Shown here piece by piece: positions 54,201 to 61,263 of a stretch of DNA of 64,000 nt. The position numbers were made by a program, and so were the translations under genes. Within the stretch, counting starts at the first letter, position 1; every line of letters begins with the position of its first letter. Source of the stretch: an uncultured Pirellula sp. (GTDB lineage: Bacteria > Planctomycetota > Planctomycetia > Pirellulales > Pirellulaceae); NCBI GenBank assembly GCA_903892355.1, contig CAITIE010000091.1, forward strand, positions 327,532 to 391,531, read 5' to 3'. The notes under the pieces are model-generated. The model worked only from the letters and a program-made list of their open reading frames with translations. It was not told the origin of the DNA and ran no database searches.

Positions 54201-55299
54201 CGCCGATCGACATCGGGGTCAAGTTCGCGAAATTGCGAGTCACCACGGTTGGTCCCGAGGTCGCAAGTGTATCGATGATCGCGTCCGCTGCGTTCGGTCC
54301 GGTTATCTCCAGTTGGATAAACCCGACCGATGCAAAGTTCGCGCCGGTACCGCCGTTGACGGTGAAGTCGGCAAATGGGACGTCAAGCGTCTCCGTGGCG
54401 GCGGCTCCAACCGTGACCGGGATAGTGACTGTTCTCGTCGAAGAGTTGGCTCCGTTGCCCACACGGATCGTCAGCAAGGTGCCCGTTTCGCCGCCGATCA
54501 AGAAGCGAAATGCGTTCGCTGTGCCACTCGACGTGAGGTCGAGATTGCTAAGGCCGGACGAAGCAACCGTCTGAGCGTCCGAATCGATGCCGTCGTAGGT
54601 CACAATCCGCGTACCATTCGCACCTGCGCCAACATCAATGACCAGAACGCCGGGGTTCGACACATCGTTGGCAGCAACGCTAACATTGCCCGATGTAGCA
54701 TCGACGTAGATGTCGCGTTCACCGCCAACCGATTCCGACGCGACAAGTGCCGACTGGGCGGGCGTGGATCCAGGAAAGCTAGCGTTGACTACTTGTTGGG
54801 TGGTGTTGAACGTATCGAGCGTTGCGATTTGCGTTCCGAGGACATCCCCGGAGGTGAGGGTCACTGTTTGCACCCGTTGGCTGGTGCGTTGAACAAGTCC
54901 ACCGGTTGGGATCGATGTTTGAACAACGAAGTACGTGCCGGCGGTCGAGGTGCTGAATGAGTAGGCACCCGTTGTCGCGGCGCTGGTAGTAGTTGCGGTG
55001 ACAGTGTCATCGCCCCCACCGTTGTTGTAGATCCCGTCTCCTCCATCGCGGACGAGAGCGACAGAGACTCCTGACAATCTCGGATCGCCGCCGCTTAGTC
55101 CGTTGTCGTTGACGTCATGGTAGACGACGCCTTGGATATCTGCTGCGAGCAATTGGCGACTTTCGAGCAACTCCAGCTTGAGCTTTCGCCTTGCACGATT
55201 CTTTCGCGATTCAAGTCGGTCAGCGTGAGGCGATCGGCGACCGCCACGAATTGCTTCGACGATTCGGTGCAAAAGTCCAGCCATCTGTAGTCTCTCCAT
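51277..55299 (-). CDS. Giant secreted DUF11/SdrD-type surface protein
   Basis: A 1340-residue protein. Residues about 20-50 contain the basic stretch and LKLELLESRQLLAADIQG, the N-terminal sorting motif of large planctomycete surface proteins. SdrD-like B-domains flank the core: VVYHDVNDNGLSGGDPRLSG at the start and GKVYIDSNRNSTNDTG with GNYLFNNVSPGNYTV near the C-terminus. Between them are about seven DUF11-type repeats of roughly 120 residues with TYTITxxNxGPSxA and VTDxLPDGLxxxS motifs. The composition is rich in Thr/Ala/Ser. It is expected on the cell surface or in the matrix. Start may be Met1 or Met6. It lies downstream of a BBP7-type gene on the same strand. Confidence 0.85.
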   Translation of the reverse strand: MERLQMAGLLHRIVEAIRGGRRSPHADRLESRKNRARRKLKLELLESRQLLAADIQGVVYHDVNDNGLSGGDPRLSGVSVALVRDGGDGIYNNGGGDDTVTATTTSAATTGAYSFSTSTAGTYFVVQTSIPTGGLVQRTSQRVQTVTLTSGDVLGTQIATLDTFNTTQQVVNASFPGSTPAQSALVASESVGGERDIYVDATSGNVSVAANDVSNPGVLVIDVGAGANGTRIVTYDGIDSDAQTVASSGLSNLDLTSSGTANAFRFLIGGETGTLLTIRVGNGANSSTRTVTIPVTVGAAATETLDVPFADFTVNGGTGANFASVGFIQLEITGPNAADAIIDTLATSGPTVVTRNFANLTPMSIGDQVFADRNNNGLFDTGATPPEVGVAGVLMQLFSDTNSNGVYNPGTDTAALDSSGVAITTTTDSTGIYNFTSLLPGAYFVVIPSSQFIGSAAAVGHVVSSTVPVGPTNNSNTGTAIGGGGVVSKLVTLVSGSAPINDGDTNPNSDNSVDIGLFSQYDVTVAKTTTATAAAAGSTITYTVTARNDGPGPATGVVITDDIPDGIQVLSATSSTVGDTIVIPATAQDTTGTNPDNLTVTIGTLAASATTQRTVTIVAKVLPDTVGTGSPASITNTATISGLGTETDTLTNTGTSTLPVTRNAVLAVTKVGAPTAVQLGSNITYTITMQNQGPATARNVVISDTLPAGLDLVSVVSNVGTATPTQGTGTNPDSFVVNVTNVNVDSPSADTDVVVTVIAQVLSSFVGTTITNTVSADSDDSSSVTDNANNTVQRVIDLAVTKAIVTTPASTTTPAVAPPGSTFTYTLVARNDGPDSATTVRVTDNLPDGIRILSATSSDVTDTITIPASAQDTTASNPDDITIDVGNLAVGAGSQTTITIVGVVLNATLGTITNVASITTTDTTVNFENSSTLGNNSASVSATVPRTIDLGVTKTGPATAIAGNTITYTITANNNGPSDAIGVQVTDNIPDGLRILSASVAGTPITIPASASDTTPANPDDLVFSVGNLASGASVGSIQIVAAILPGTAAGSLINSAVVSTTDTATVESPSTNNSFSVTTTVSSQNDVAITKSAASTVSAGTELTYTLNVTNSGPSTATNVQVSDALPAGLTFVSGTSLIGSTTAGTVTATSGTASVTIPTLNPGETAVVTIRTSVGASVLGNISNTATVTAANDSNNANNSSAAITTNVTPPPLVSFAGKVYIDSNRNSTNDTGDGSIAGVTVTLTGTPLNTASPVTQTTTTDANGNYLFNNVSPGNYTVRAGSPTDFVFKAANPGTTSGTAGNQEISNITVNANSTSNNVGFTRVFSKRLFLASSPRP

Positions 55300-55458
55300 T
55301 ACCTAGCAAAACCTCGTTCAACGCGGCATCAGGTTCCCCTTGCGTCGAATAGGCAACGACGTTGAGGTGCGATCCCTGCCGCCGGATCAGGATATCATTT
55401 CATGATGTGAATGCTAGCATAGCAATCCGTCGGGCACTGGTCCGCTTGAAAACACTCG

Positions 55459-55503
55459 AAGGCTTGCATCGACATTCGACGAGGCAAGCCTTTGGGTTTT
55501 TTT
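55459..55503. terminator. Hairpin between BBP7 and DUF11 genes
   Basis: Arms AAGGCTTGC (55459-55467) and GCAAGCCTT (55484-55492) with a 16-base loop. The best T-run (55497-55503) is on the plus strand, where no gene ends; on the minus strand, behind the BBP7 gene, it has only a short GTTTTC tail. Polarity is therefore unclear. Confidence 0.5.
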
Positions 55504-55543
55504 GGGTTAAGAACTCGATTGTTTTCAAGCTGGATCGTCTTGA

Positions 55544-57118
55544 TTACCAGCGGTATTCACCACCTACGCTGACCCCTTGTACCCAGTAATCGGTGTCGCG
55601 AACAACGAATCCAGGTCCCATGTAAGCAGTACCAGCGATGGGTGGTGGAAGAAGATTGGTGTTAACGGTGGAATCGATCTGATCTCCAGGGCGAAGAACG
55701 TTGCTCCAATACAAGGCCGAGTAGCCAAGGTTGATCTTCAATCGCTCGGTGAGTTGGTATCCGATCGTTGTTCCGACTTCAGGGACAACACCGAATTGGT
55801 TTTCAGAATAGCTGCCGCTGTTTCGGCCTGGTTGTGCCAACAATCCTCCGTTGACGGCTGCTGCATCGACCGGACTTTTCGTGGTACCAGCGATGGTCAG
55901 TGATTGGAGTGTGTTTCCGACGTTGAGTCGGAGCAAAGTATCCAGCGACCAGTATCCGCGTCGGCCCAACCATTGGAATCCGAACTCAGCTCCATTGAAT
56001 TGATTGAAGGTGGTGAACGAATCGTTGATCAGGAACGAGCCTGGGTTGTTAGCATCGGTCGAGGAAAGGTTTTCGGTGATCGACAATCCTTCTTCGAGTT
56101 GCATGTATCTCCAACCGAGAGTCGCATCGATTCGCGACTGAGCGGGGATTGGGCCGCAGTCCCATGGCGAGCAGGCTGCTTTGCTACTGCAACATAGAAT
56201 ATGTCGGAATCGAACGGCAGCCGACGTCAGCTGCGATGTTGCTTCGACGGTAACGCGTCCGCTGAGGAGGCCTGGAAAGGCCACCAGCTCGGAGTCTTGA
56301 AGTCCAGTATTGTTGTTGTAAAACGGCCGGGCCAAGATCGGGGTGCCGCTCGATGTCGAATCGAACATCTCTGATTGTTGGCCGAATCCGAAGTATTCAC
56401 CTTCTGCGCCATAGTTTGGTCGGATGGAGCTCCACAAGCCTACGCGAACGCGAGTGCCGTTCATCGTGTCGGTCAATACATCGTTGTTGCCACCGAAGAG
56501 TACCGACGCATTGGGAAGCACACCCGCTGCCGCTTGAGCGGTACCTGACGGTGAAGTTGTAACCAAAGGAGGTAGATTCATCCCACTGGCGAACCAGCCT
56601 AGGTAATCGACACTAACCCATCCATGCGAAGGGAGGCGGATACAAAGTTGACGTCCACCATTACCGCCGGTGGGATCGCAAAGGTCGAATCCGAAGCGGC
56701 TGTCGGTGACTCCGCAACTGGTGCAACCTGTGTCGCCGCAGCTGCTGCAATGGCCTGGAGCTTCGTCCTCATAAAAGACCTCGCCATCCTCGTAGACCTC
56801 GGATTCGTCCATGACGATCGAAGGCTCGTCATAGATGACTTCGGGCTCATCCATCACCTGGCCTTGCATCCGCCGAGCGGACGCTAGGTGGCTCGTCGGG
56901 CGAGCTGGGCGCGGTACACCTTGAGATCGCAAGGTTGTGCTTCCCGGGCCAGCCATCCGCGGCATGGAACTGGTTCCGCCGTGTCGTATCTCTTGTGCGA
57001 TGACGCTCACGGGACAGGAGGCAAGGATTAATGCAAAGCAGATCGAGGCAAAGCGGTTCACGTCAGTTGCTTCCGTGCTACGTGGACTTGAAAACTCGTC
57101 AAACCTGGTGTTCGACAT
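55544..57118 (-). CDS. BBP7-family outer-membrane beta-barrel protein
   Basis: A 524-residue exported protein. A long N-terminus precedes the signal core (ICFALILASCPVSVIAQ, about residues 27-43). A disordered acidic region with paired Cys (APGHCSSCGDTGCTSCG) leads into the barrel. From about residue 170 (WVSVDYLGWFASGMNLPPLV) the sequence alternates as expected for beta-strands and shows family features: ARVRVGLW-like VRVGLWSSI, IDATLGWRYMQLEEGLSI, GYQLTERLKINLGYSALYWS and the C-terminal GVSVGGEYRW, ending in an aromatic residue as outer-membrane proteins do. The family is specific to planctomycetes in my knowledge; function not established. Confidence 0.88.
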   Translation of the reverse strand: MSNTRFDEFSSPRSTEATDVNRFASICFALILASCPVSVIAQEIRHGGTSSMPRMAGPGSTTLRSQGVPRPARPTSHLASARRMQGQVMDEPEVIYDEPSIVMDESEVYEDGEVFYEDEAPGHCSSCGDTGCTSCGVTDSRFGFDLCDPTGGNGGRQLCIRLPSHGWVSVDYLGWFASGMNLPPLVTTSPSGTAQAAAGVLPNASVLFGGNNDVLTDTMNGTRVRVGLWSSIRPNYGAEGEYFGFGQQSEMFDSTSSGTPILARPFYNNNTGLQDSELVAFPGLLSGRVTVEATSQLTSAAVRFRHILCCSSKAACSPWDCGPIPAQSRIDATLGWRYMQLEEGLSITENLSSTDANNPGSFLINDSFTTFNQFNGAEFGFQWLGRRGYWSLDTLLRLNVGNTLQSLTIAGTTKSPVDAAAVNGGLLAQPGRNSGSYSENQFGVVPEVGTTIGYQLTERLKINLGYSALYWSNVLRPGDQIDSTVNTNLLPPPIAGTAYMGPGFVVRDTDYWVQGVSVGGEYRW

Positions 57119-57678
57119 GGCTCATTCCGGGGGGCATTTAAGGCCCCATCGGCAAGGCTTTCTCTGGTATCGATCCCCTATCCCGCATTCTTCACTTTTT
57201 CCGCATATTTTCCCAACGAGGAAAAGATTCTCTAGGCGGTAATGGTTGCTTGGATTTCCCATAGCCCCTGGTTTTGCAAGTTTTCCACGGACTGGATTTT
57301 TAGCTAGCAGGGATGCCAAAGCAGTGGACTGGCGTGCGATTCGAGACGGAAACTATCTTTGATTTTTCATCCCTTCGGCACTCAAACCGCATTATCGCAG
57401 CCATTCGGCTTGGCTATAATTCGTGGTAATATCGCCTGGAAGGAGGCTGCCGGGGGTAACCCGCCGCTCCGCAAAGGAGGTCGACTCGCCGTTGGAGGCG
57501 ACTAGCGGCATTTTCACGCGCCTTGGGGTTGCGTGAAGCCGCGGATTTTCCTAATCAGCTCGATTCGTTATCTCTCCATACTGGATTGAGCCGGCGTTTG
57601 CGTCCAAGGGGCGTGGACGTAGACGGGCACCCAAACCACCCACCCAGATTTCAACTTTCGCAGAGACAATTGACTCCA
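57119..57678. other. Long leader region upstream of the 2-oxoglutarate dehydrogenase gene
   Basis: About 560 bp with no supported gene. GGCTATAATTCG near 57415 supplies a good TATAAT -10 element. Downstream, 57440-57520 is G/C-rich with small hairpins (CGGGGGTAACCCGC, and TCGCC/GGCGA around 57487-57505) and two AAGGAGG-like sites (57442 and 57475). That pattern could be a structured leader or a short unrecognised leader ORF. Confidence 0.4.
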
Positions 57679-60438
57679 ATGAATACCTACAGTCTCGATT
57701 ACATCGACGACTTATACGTTCGATACATCCAGGATCCTTCCAGCGTATCCGAGGGATGGCGAAAGTACTTTGAAGAGTTTTCTCTTTCGACCCAATCGGA
57801 GAAATATCTCTCTGAGACCGATGTGGACGCGAGTGCATCTGTCAGCACGAGCACGCTTCCTGACGCGCTTTGGTTGGCACGGATGCAGGAGCGGGTCGAT
57901 CAATTAGTCCGCGAGTATCGTGTGCGTGGCCACTTGATGGCGAAATTGGATCCACTGGGACTTAGCCGAAAAGGCCCACCGGAGTTGGATCCTAAATCGT
58001 ATGGGCTCACTGAGGACGATCTGCGTCGACCGTTTACGGGGCCAGACATTCAGTACACCACGGGACGGACGTTGGCAGACATCATCGAAAAGCTTCGCAA
58101 TACTTATTGCCGCAGCATCGGTGCCCAGTTCATGCATATCGACAATCGGACCATTCGGGATTGGCTTCAACGGCGGATGGAGTCTACCGAAAACCGATTG
58201 CAACTTTCGAGAGACGTTCAAGTTCGCATCTACACCAAGCTTGCGGATGCGACCATCTTGGAAGAGTTTATTCGAAAGAAATACACCGGCTCCAAAACCT
58301 TTTCCCTCGAGGGCTCGGAAAGCCTTATCCCGTTGCTGGATCGCGCCCTTGAAAAGGCTGGGCAGCATGGAGTTAAGAGCGTCGTCATGGCTATGGCACA
58401 CCGAGGCCGATTGAACGTGCTCGCAAACATCATGGGGAAACGAGCACAGAGTATTTTCTGGTCGTTCGATGATCCTAATCCGGAGCTTTTCCGGGGTGGT
58501 GGTGACGTCAAGTACCACATGGGTTACAGCAATGACTGGACGACCAGCACAGGTCAGAAGGTGCATATTTCGCTTTGCTTCAACCCAAGTCACTTGGAGT
58601 TTGTGAATCCGGTTGCACTCGGCCGTTGCCGCTCCAAGCAAGATCGTGACGGGGATGTTCATCGCACCGAGAACATGACGATTCTTATTCACGGCGATGC
58701 TGCATTCATCGGCGAAGGCGTCGTGCAGGAAACCTTGAACTTGAGTGAATTGCCGGGGTACCGTACGGGTGGAACGCTTCATATTGTTTTGAACAATCAA
58801 GTTGGATTCACGACCGAGCCGGACCAAGGACGCAGTTCCACGTATGCGACAGACATCGCAAAAATGCTCGAGATCCCCATTTTCCACGTCAATGGAGAGG
58901 ATCCCGAAGCGGTCGCCCAAGTGGTAAGTTTGGCCATGGACTTCCGAAAGGAGTTCGAGAAAGACGTCGTCATCGATTTGTACGCGTACCGAAAACTCGG
59001 GCACAACGAAGCTGACGAGCCACGGTACACCCAGCCGCTCATGTACGCGGCCATCGATGCAAAGAAGGGCGTGCGCGAGAGCTATCTCGAGCAATTGCTC
59101 AGCATGAACGGGATGACCCGGCAGGAAGCAGATGCAATTGCAGAAGCTCGGCATGCTCAATTGAGTCGAGAGTTCGAACTCGCGAAGAGCGAGCCCTTCG
59201 TTTACGACTTGCAAAGCATGACAGGTTACTGGGCAGGCTTCTTTGGTGGTCCTGAACCGGTCGGTGAAACGGTTTCGACATCGCTCGAGCCGGGTCGAAC
59301 TGCACAATTGATCCAACGGTTGTGCGATATCCCATCGCACTTTAATCCCCACAAGAAAATTGCGAGGTTCCTAGAGGAACGTCGCGAGATGGCGACCGGA
59401 AAGAACCGCTTGGATTGGGCGGCCGCCGAAGCCATTGCGTTCGCGTCCCTGCTGTCCGATGGACATCCTATTCGGATGACCGGACAAGACGTCGAGCGGG
59501 GAACGTTTTCCCACCGTCACGCCGTGCTTCATGATGTTGATAACAACTCCCGGTTCATGTCCCTTTCGCACATCGCACCCGACCAAGCTCGCGTGGAGAT
59601 TGTGAACAGTCCACTTTCGGAAGCCGCTGTTCTCGGGTTTGAATACGGCTATAGCCTCGATTGTCCGGAAGGATTGATCCTCTGGGAGGCTCAGTTCGGC
59701 GATTTTTGGAACGTGGCGCAGTGCATCGTCGATCAATTCATCACCAGTGCGGAGGATAAGTGGAAGCGGCTTAGCCGCCTCGTTATGCTTCTGCCGCACG
59801 GATTCGAAGGCCAAGGCCCCGAGCATTGCAGCGCGCGGCTTGAGAGGTTCCTACTGCTGACCGCTGAGCACAATGTGATCGTAGCTCAGCCCTCTACGCC
59901 AGCCCAGTACTTCCACCTCCTTCGTCGACAAGGCAAATCGAAGTGGAGCAAGCCGCTGATTGTGCTGACCCCGAAGAGCCTGCTGCGGCTCCCTGGGTGC
60001 ACGTCCACCCTTGCCGAACTTGAGCAAGGCACGTTTCGAAAGATTTTGCCAGATGATAGACCCGCGAACGCAAACACTGCTCGCGTGATCATGAGCACCG
60101 GGAAAGCGTACTACGACCTGCTCGAAGAGAGGAAGAGGCTCGGTAAGGACTCCGTCGCTTTGTTGCGGATCGAGCAGTTCTATCCAATGGACACCTCGGA
60201 AGTCATGGCGGCACTTTCCCCGTATGCGACCGGAACTCAAGTTGTTTGGTACCAGGATGAACCGAGCAACATGGGCGCTTGGCAGTTTGTGAAAATGCGA
60301 TGGGGGGATGAAATCGCAAAACGATTCCCACTTTCGCTCGTTTCCAGACCAGAATCCGCGAGTCCAGCAACCGGGTCGTTAAGATCCCACAAACTCGAAG
60401 AACGCGAGATCCTCGCCCAAGCCTTCGCGAACTTGTAA
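57679..60438 (+). CDS. sucA: 2-oxoglutarate dehydrogenase E1 component
   Basis: Thiamine-diphosphate enzyme of the TCA cycle, decarboxylating 2-oxoglutarate and passing succinyl to the E2 lipoyl arm. ATG 57679 gives MNTYSLDYIDDLYVRYIQDP, the usual E1o start; the frame is open to 57523. The 919 residues have the diagnostic motifs VVMAMAHRGRLNVLANIMGK, FNPSHLEFVNPVALGR, LHIVLNNQVGFTT, KLGHNEADEPRYTQPLMYAA and, in the C-terminal domain, EGLILWEAQFGDF and WYQDEPSNMGAW. E2/E3 subunits are not in the window. A small gene follows 11 bp later. Confidence 0.95.
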   Translation: MNTYSLDYIDDLYVRYIQDPSSVSEGWRKYFEEFSLSTQSEKYLSETDVDASASVSTSTLPDALWLARMQERVDQLVREYRVRGHLMAKLDPLGLSRKGPPELDPKSYGLTEDDLRRPFTGPDIQYTTGRTLADIIEKLRNTYCRSIGAQFMHIDNRTIRDWLQRRMESTENRLQLSRDVQVRIYTKLADATILEEFIRKKYTGSKTFSLEGSESLIPLLDRALEKAGQHGVKSVVMAMAHRGRLNVLANIMGKRAQSIFWSFDDPNPELFRGGGDVKYHMGYSNDWTTSTGQKVHISLCFNPSHLEFVNPVALGRCRSKQDRDGDVHRTENMTILIHGDAAFIGEGVVQETLNLSELPGYRTGGTLHIVLNNQVGFTTEPDQGRSSTYATDIAKMLEIPIFHVNGEDPEAVAQVVSLAMDFRKEFEKDVVIDLYAYRKLGHNEADEPRYTQPLMYAAIDAKKGVRESYLEQLLSMNGMTRQEADAIAEARHAQLSREFELAKSEPFVYDLQSMTGYWAGFFGGPEPVGETVSTSLEPGRTAQLIQRLCDIPSHFNPHKKIARFLEERREMATGKNRLDWAAAEAIAFASLLSDGHPIRMTGQDVERGTFSHRHAVLHDVDNNSRFMSLSHIAPDQARVEIVNSPLSEAAVLGFEYGYSLDCPEGLILWEAQFGDFWNVAQCIVDQFITSAEDKWKRLSRLVMLLPHGFEGQGPEHCSARLERFLLLTAEHNVIVAQPSTPAQYFHLLRRQGKSKWSKPLIVLTPKSLLRLPGCTSTLAELEQGTFRKILPDDRPANANTARVIMSTGKAYYDLLEERKRLGKDSVALLRIEQFYPMDTSEVMAALSPYATGTQVVWYQDEPSNMGAWQFVKMRWGDEIAKRFPLSLVSRPESASPATGSLRSHKLEEREILAQAFANL

Positions 60439-60449
60439 TCGGTCGATCC

Positions 60450-60998
60450 ATGAGCCAAGATCCAAGAACGGAAAAGCCCCTCACCGCTTCAGTCCACGCC
60501 GACGCGTCGCAGAAGCCGAACGCTCATCGCCCTGTCGATATCGCCTTCGATTGCCTGCCCCTGCGCAGCTTCACTCGCATGGATCCGCCAATCGATGCAT
60601 CTCCGGCGCTCGTGGCTAAATGGGAACGGATTAAAAAAGCCATTGAGGAGCACGGCACCCACAATACTTACTTCCTGCACAACGCCTACTGCCGGTTCTT
60701 TGTAACGAACGATCCCAAATGCGGAATGATTGCATTCAAGTTCGAGGGGGTCGTTTTTACGGATGAAAACGACTCGCAAACTCGGAACGCTTCGTTCCAA
60801 GTCACCCTCGATCAGGAGAACGTTCCGTGGCTTGAACAGCACGTAGTGAAATGGTTCTCTGAGACCCTTCATCACGCGGTTTGCACCGAGTTCGATCGTT
60901 ACATTGGTGTCGGCGACCCCGAGCGAACCCGAAAGAGACTTCTGCAACTCGAACAGGCGCTCGAACATTCCGGCGGGTTTTTGGGCATGCATCTCTAG
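60450..60998 (+). CDS. Conserved hypothetical protein downstream of sucA
   Basis: A 182-residue, soluble, uncharacterised protein starting 11 bp after the sucA stop and so probably in one transcript. The N-terminal 45 residues are polar, followed by a folded region with ALVAKWERIKKAIEEHGTHN, YFLHNAYCRFFVTNDPKCGM and FKFEGVVFTDENDSQT. The C-terminal half contains WLEQHVVKWFSETLHHAVCT and a helical tail with RTRKRLLQLEQAL. I recognise no named family. Position next to sucA suggests but does not show a link to that enzyme. Confidence 0.7.
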   Translation: MSQDPRTEKPLTASVHADASQKPNAHRPVDIAFDCLPLRSFTRMDPPIDASPALVAKWERIKKAIEEHGTHNTYFLHNAYCRFFVTNDPKCGMIAFKFEGVVFTDENDSQTRNASFQVTLDQENVPWLEQHVVKWFSETLHHAVCTEFDRYIGVGDPERTRKRLLQLEQALEHSGGFLGMHL

Positions 60999-61093
60999 TG
61001 CACACCCCGCGATCGAATCGGGTTTTTACGATTCTAACGCCCGATTCCGAGGGAAATCTATCCTGTCACCTCTGCGTCAGGAAGACGCCGGCG

Positions 61094-61120
61094 GCCTATA
61101 ATGGATCCAGCCTATAATGG
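61094..61120 (+). promoter_or_regulatory. Duplicated TATAAT element
   Basis: GCCTATAATGG occurs at 61094-61104 and 61110-61120, giving two TATAAT hexamers 16 bp apart upstream of the large membrane protein gene. No convincing -35 accompanies either. Confidence 0.35.
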
Positions 61121-61263
61121 GTGAAGAAGAGTGTGGATCGGATCCACGCTCCGATGCAGCCATACGCCGAAGTATCCGCTGCACGCGGCGGTACAGTCGC
61201 TAGTGTTAGGCGCATGCTGACCCATATCCCACGCGATCGACTCGAACGAGCGAGCAACGAACC

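Noticed and set aside
57904..59352. 482-codon open frame on the minus strand
   Set aside because: It lies entirely opposite sucA, has no family motifs or ribosome site, and sucA matches its family end to end.
61015..61047. Inverted repeat GAATCGGG/CCCGATTC after the gene following sucA
   Set aside because: A 17-base loop and no T-run make it a weak terminator candidate; not listed as a feature.
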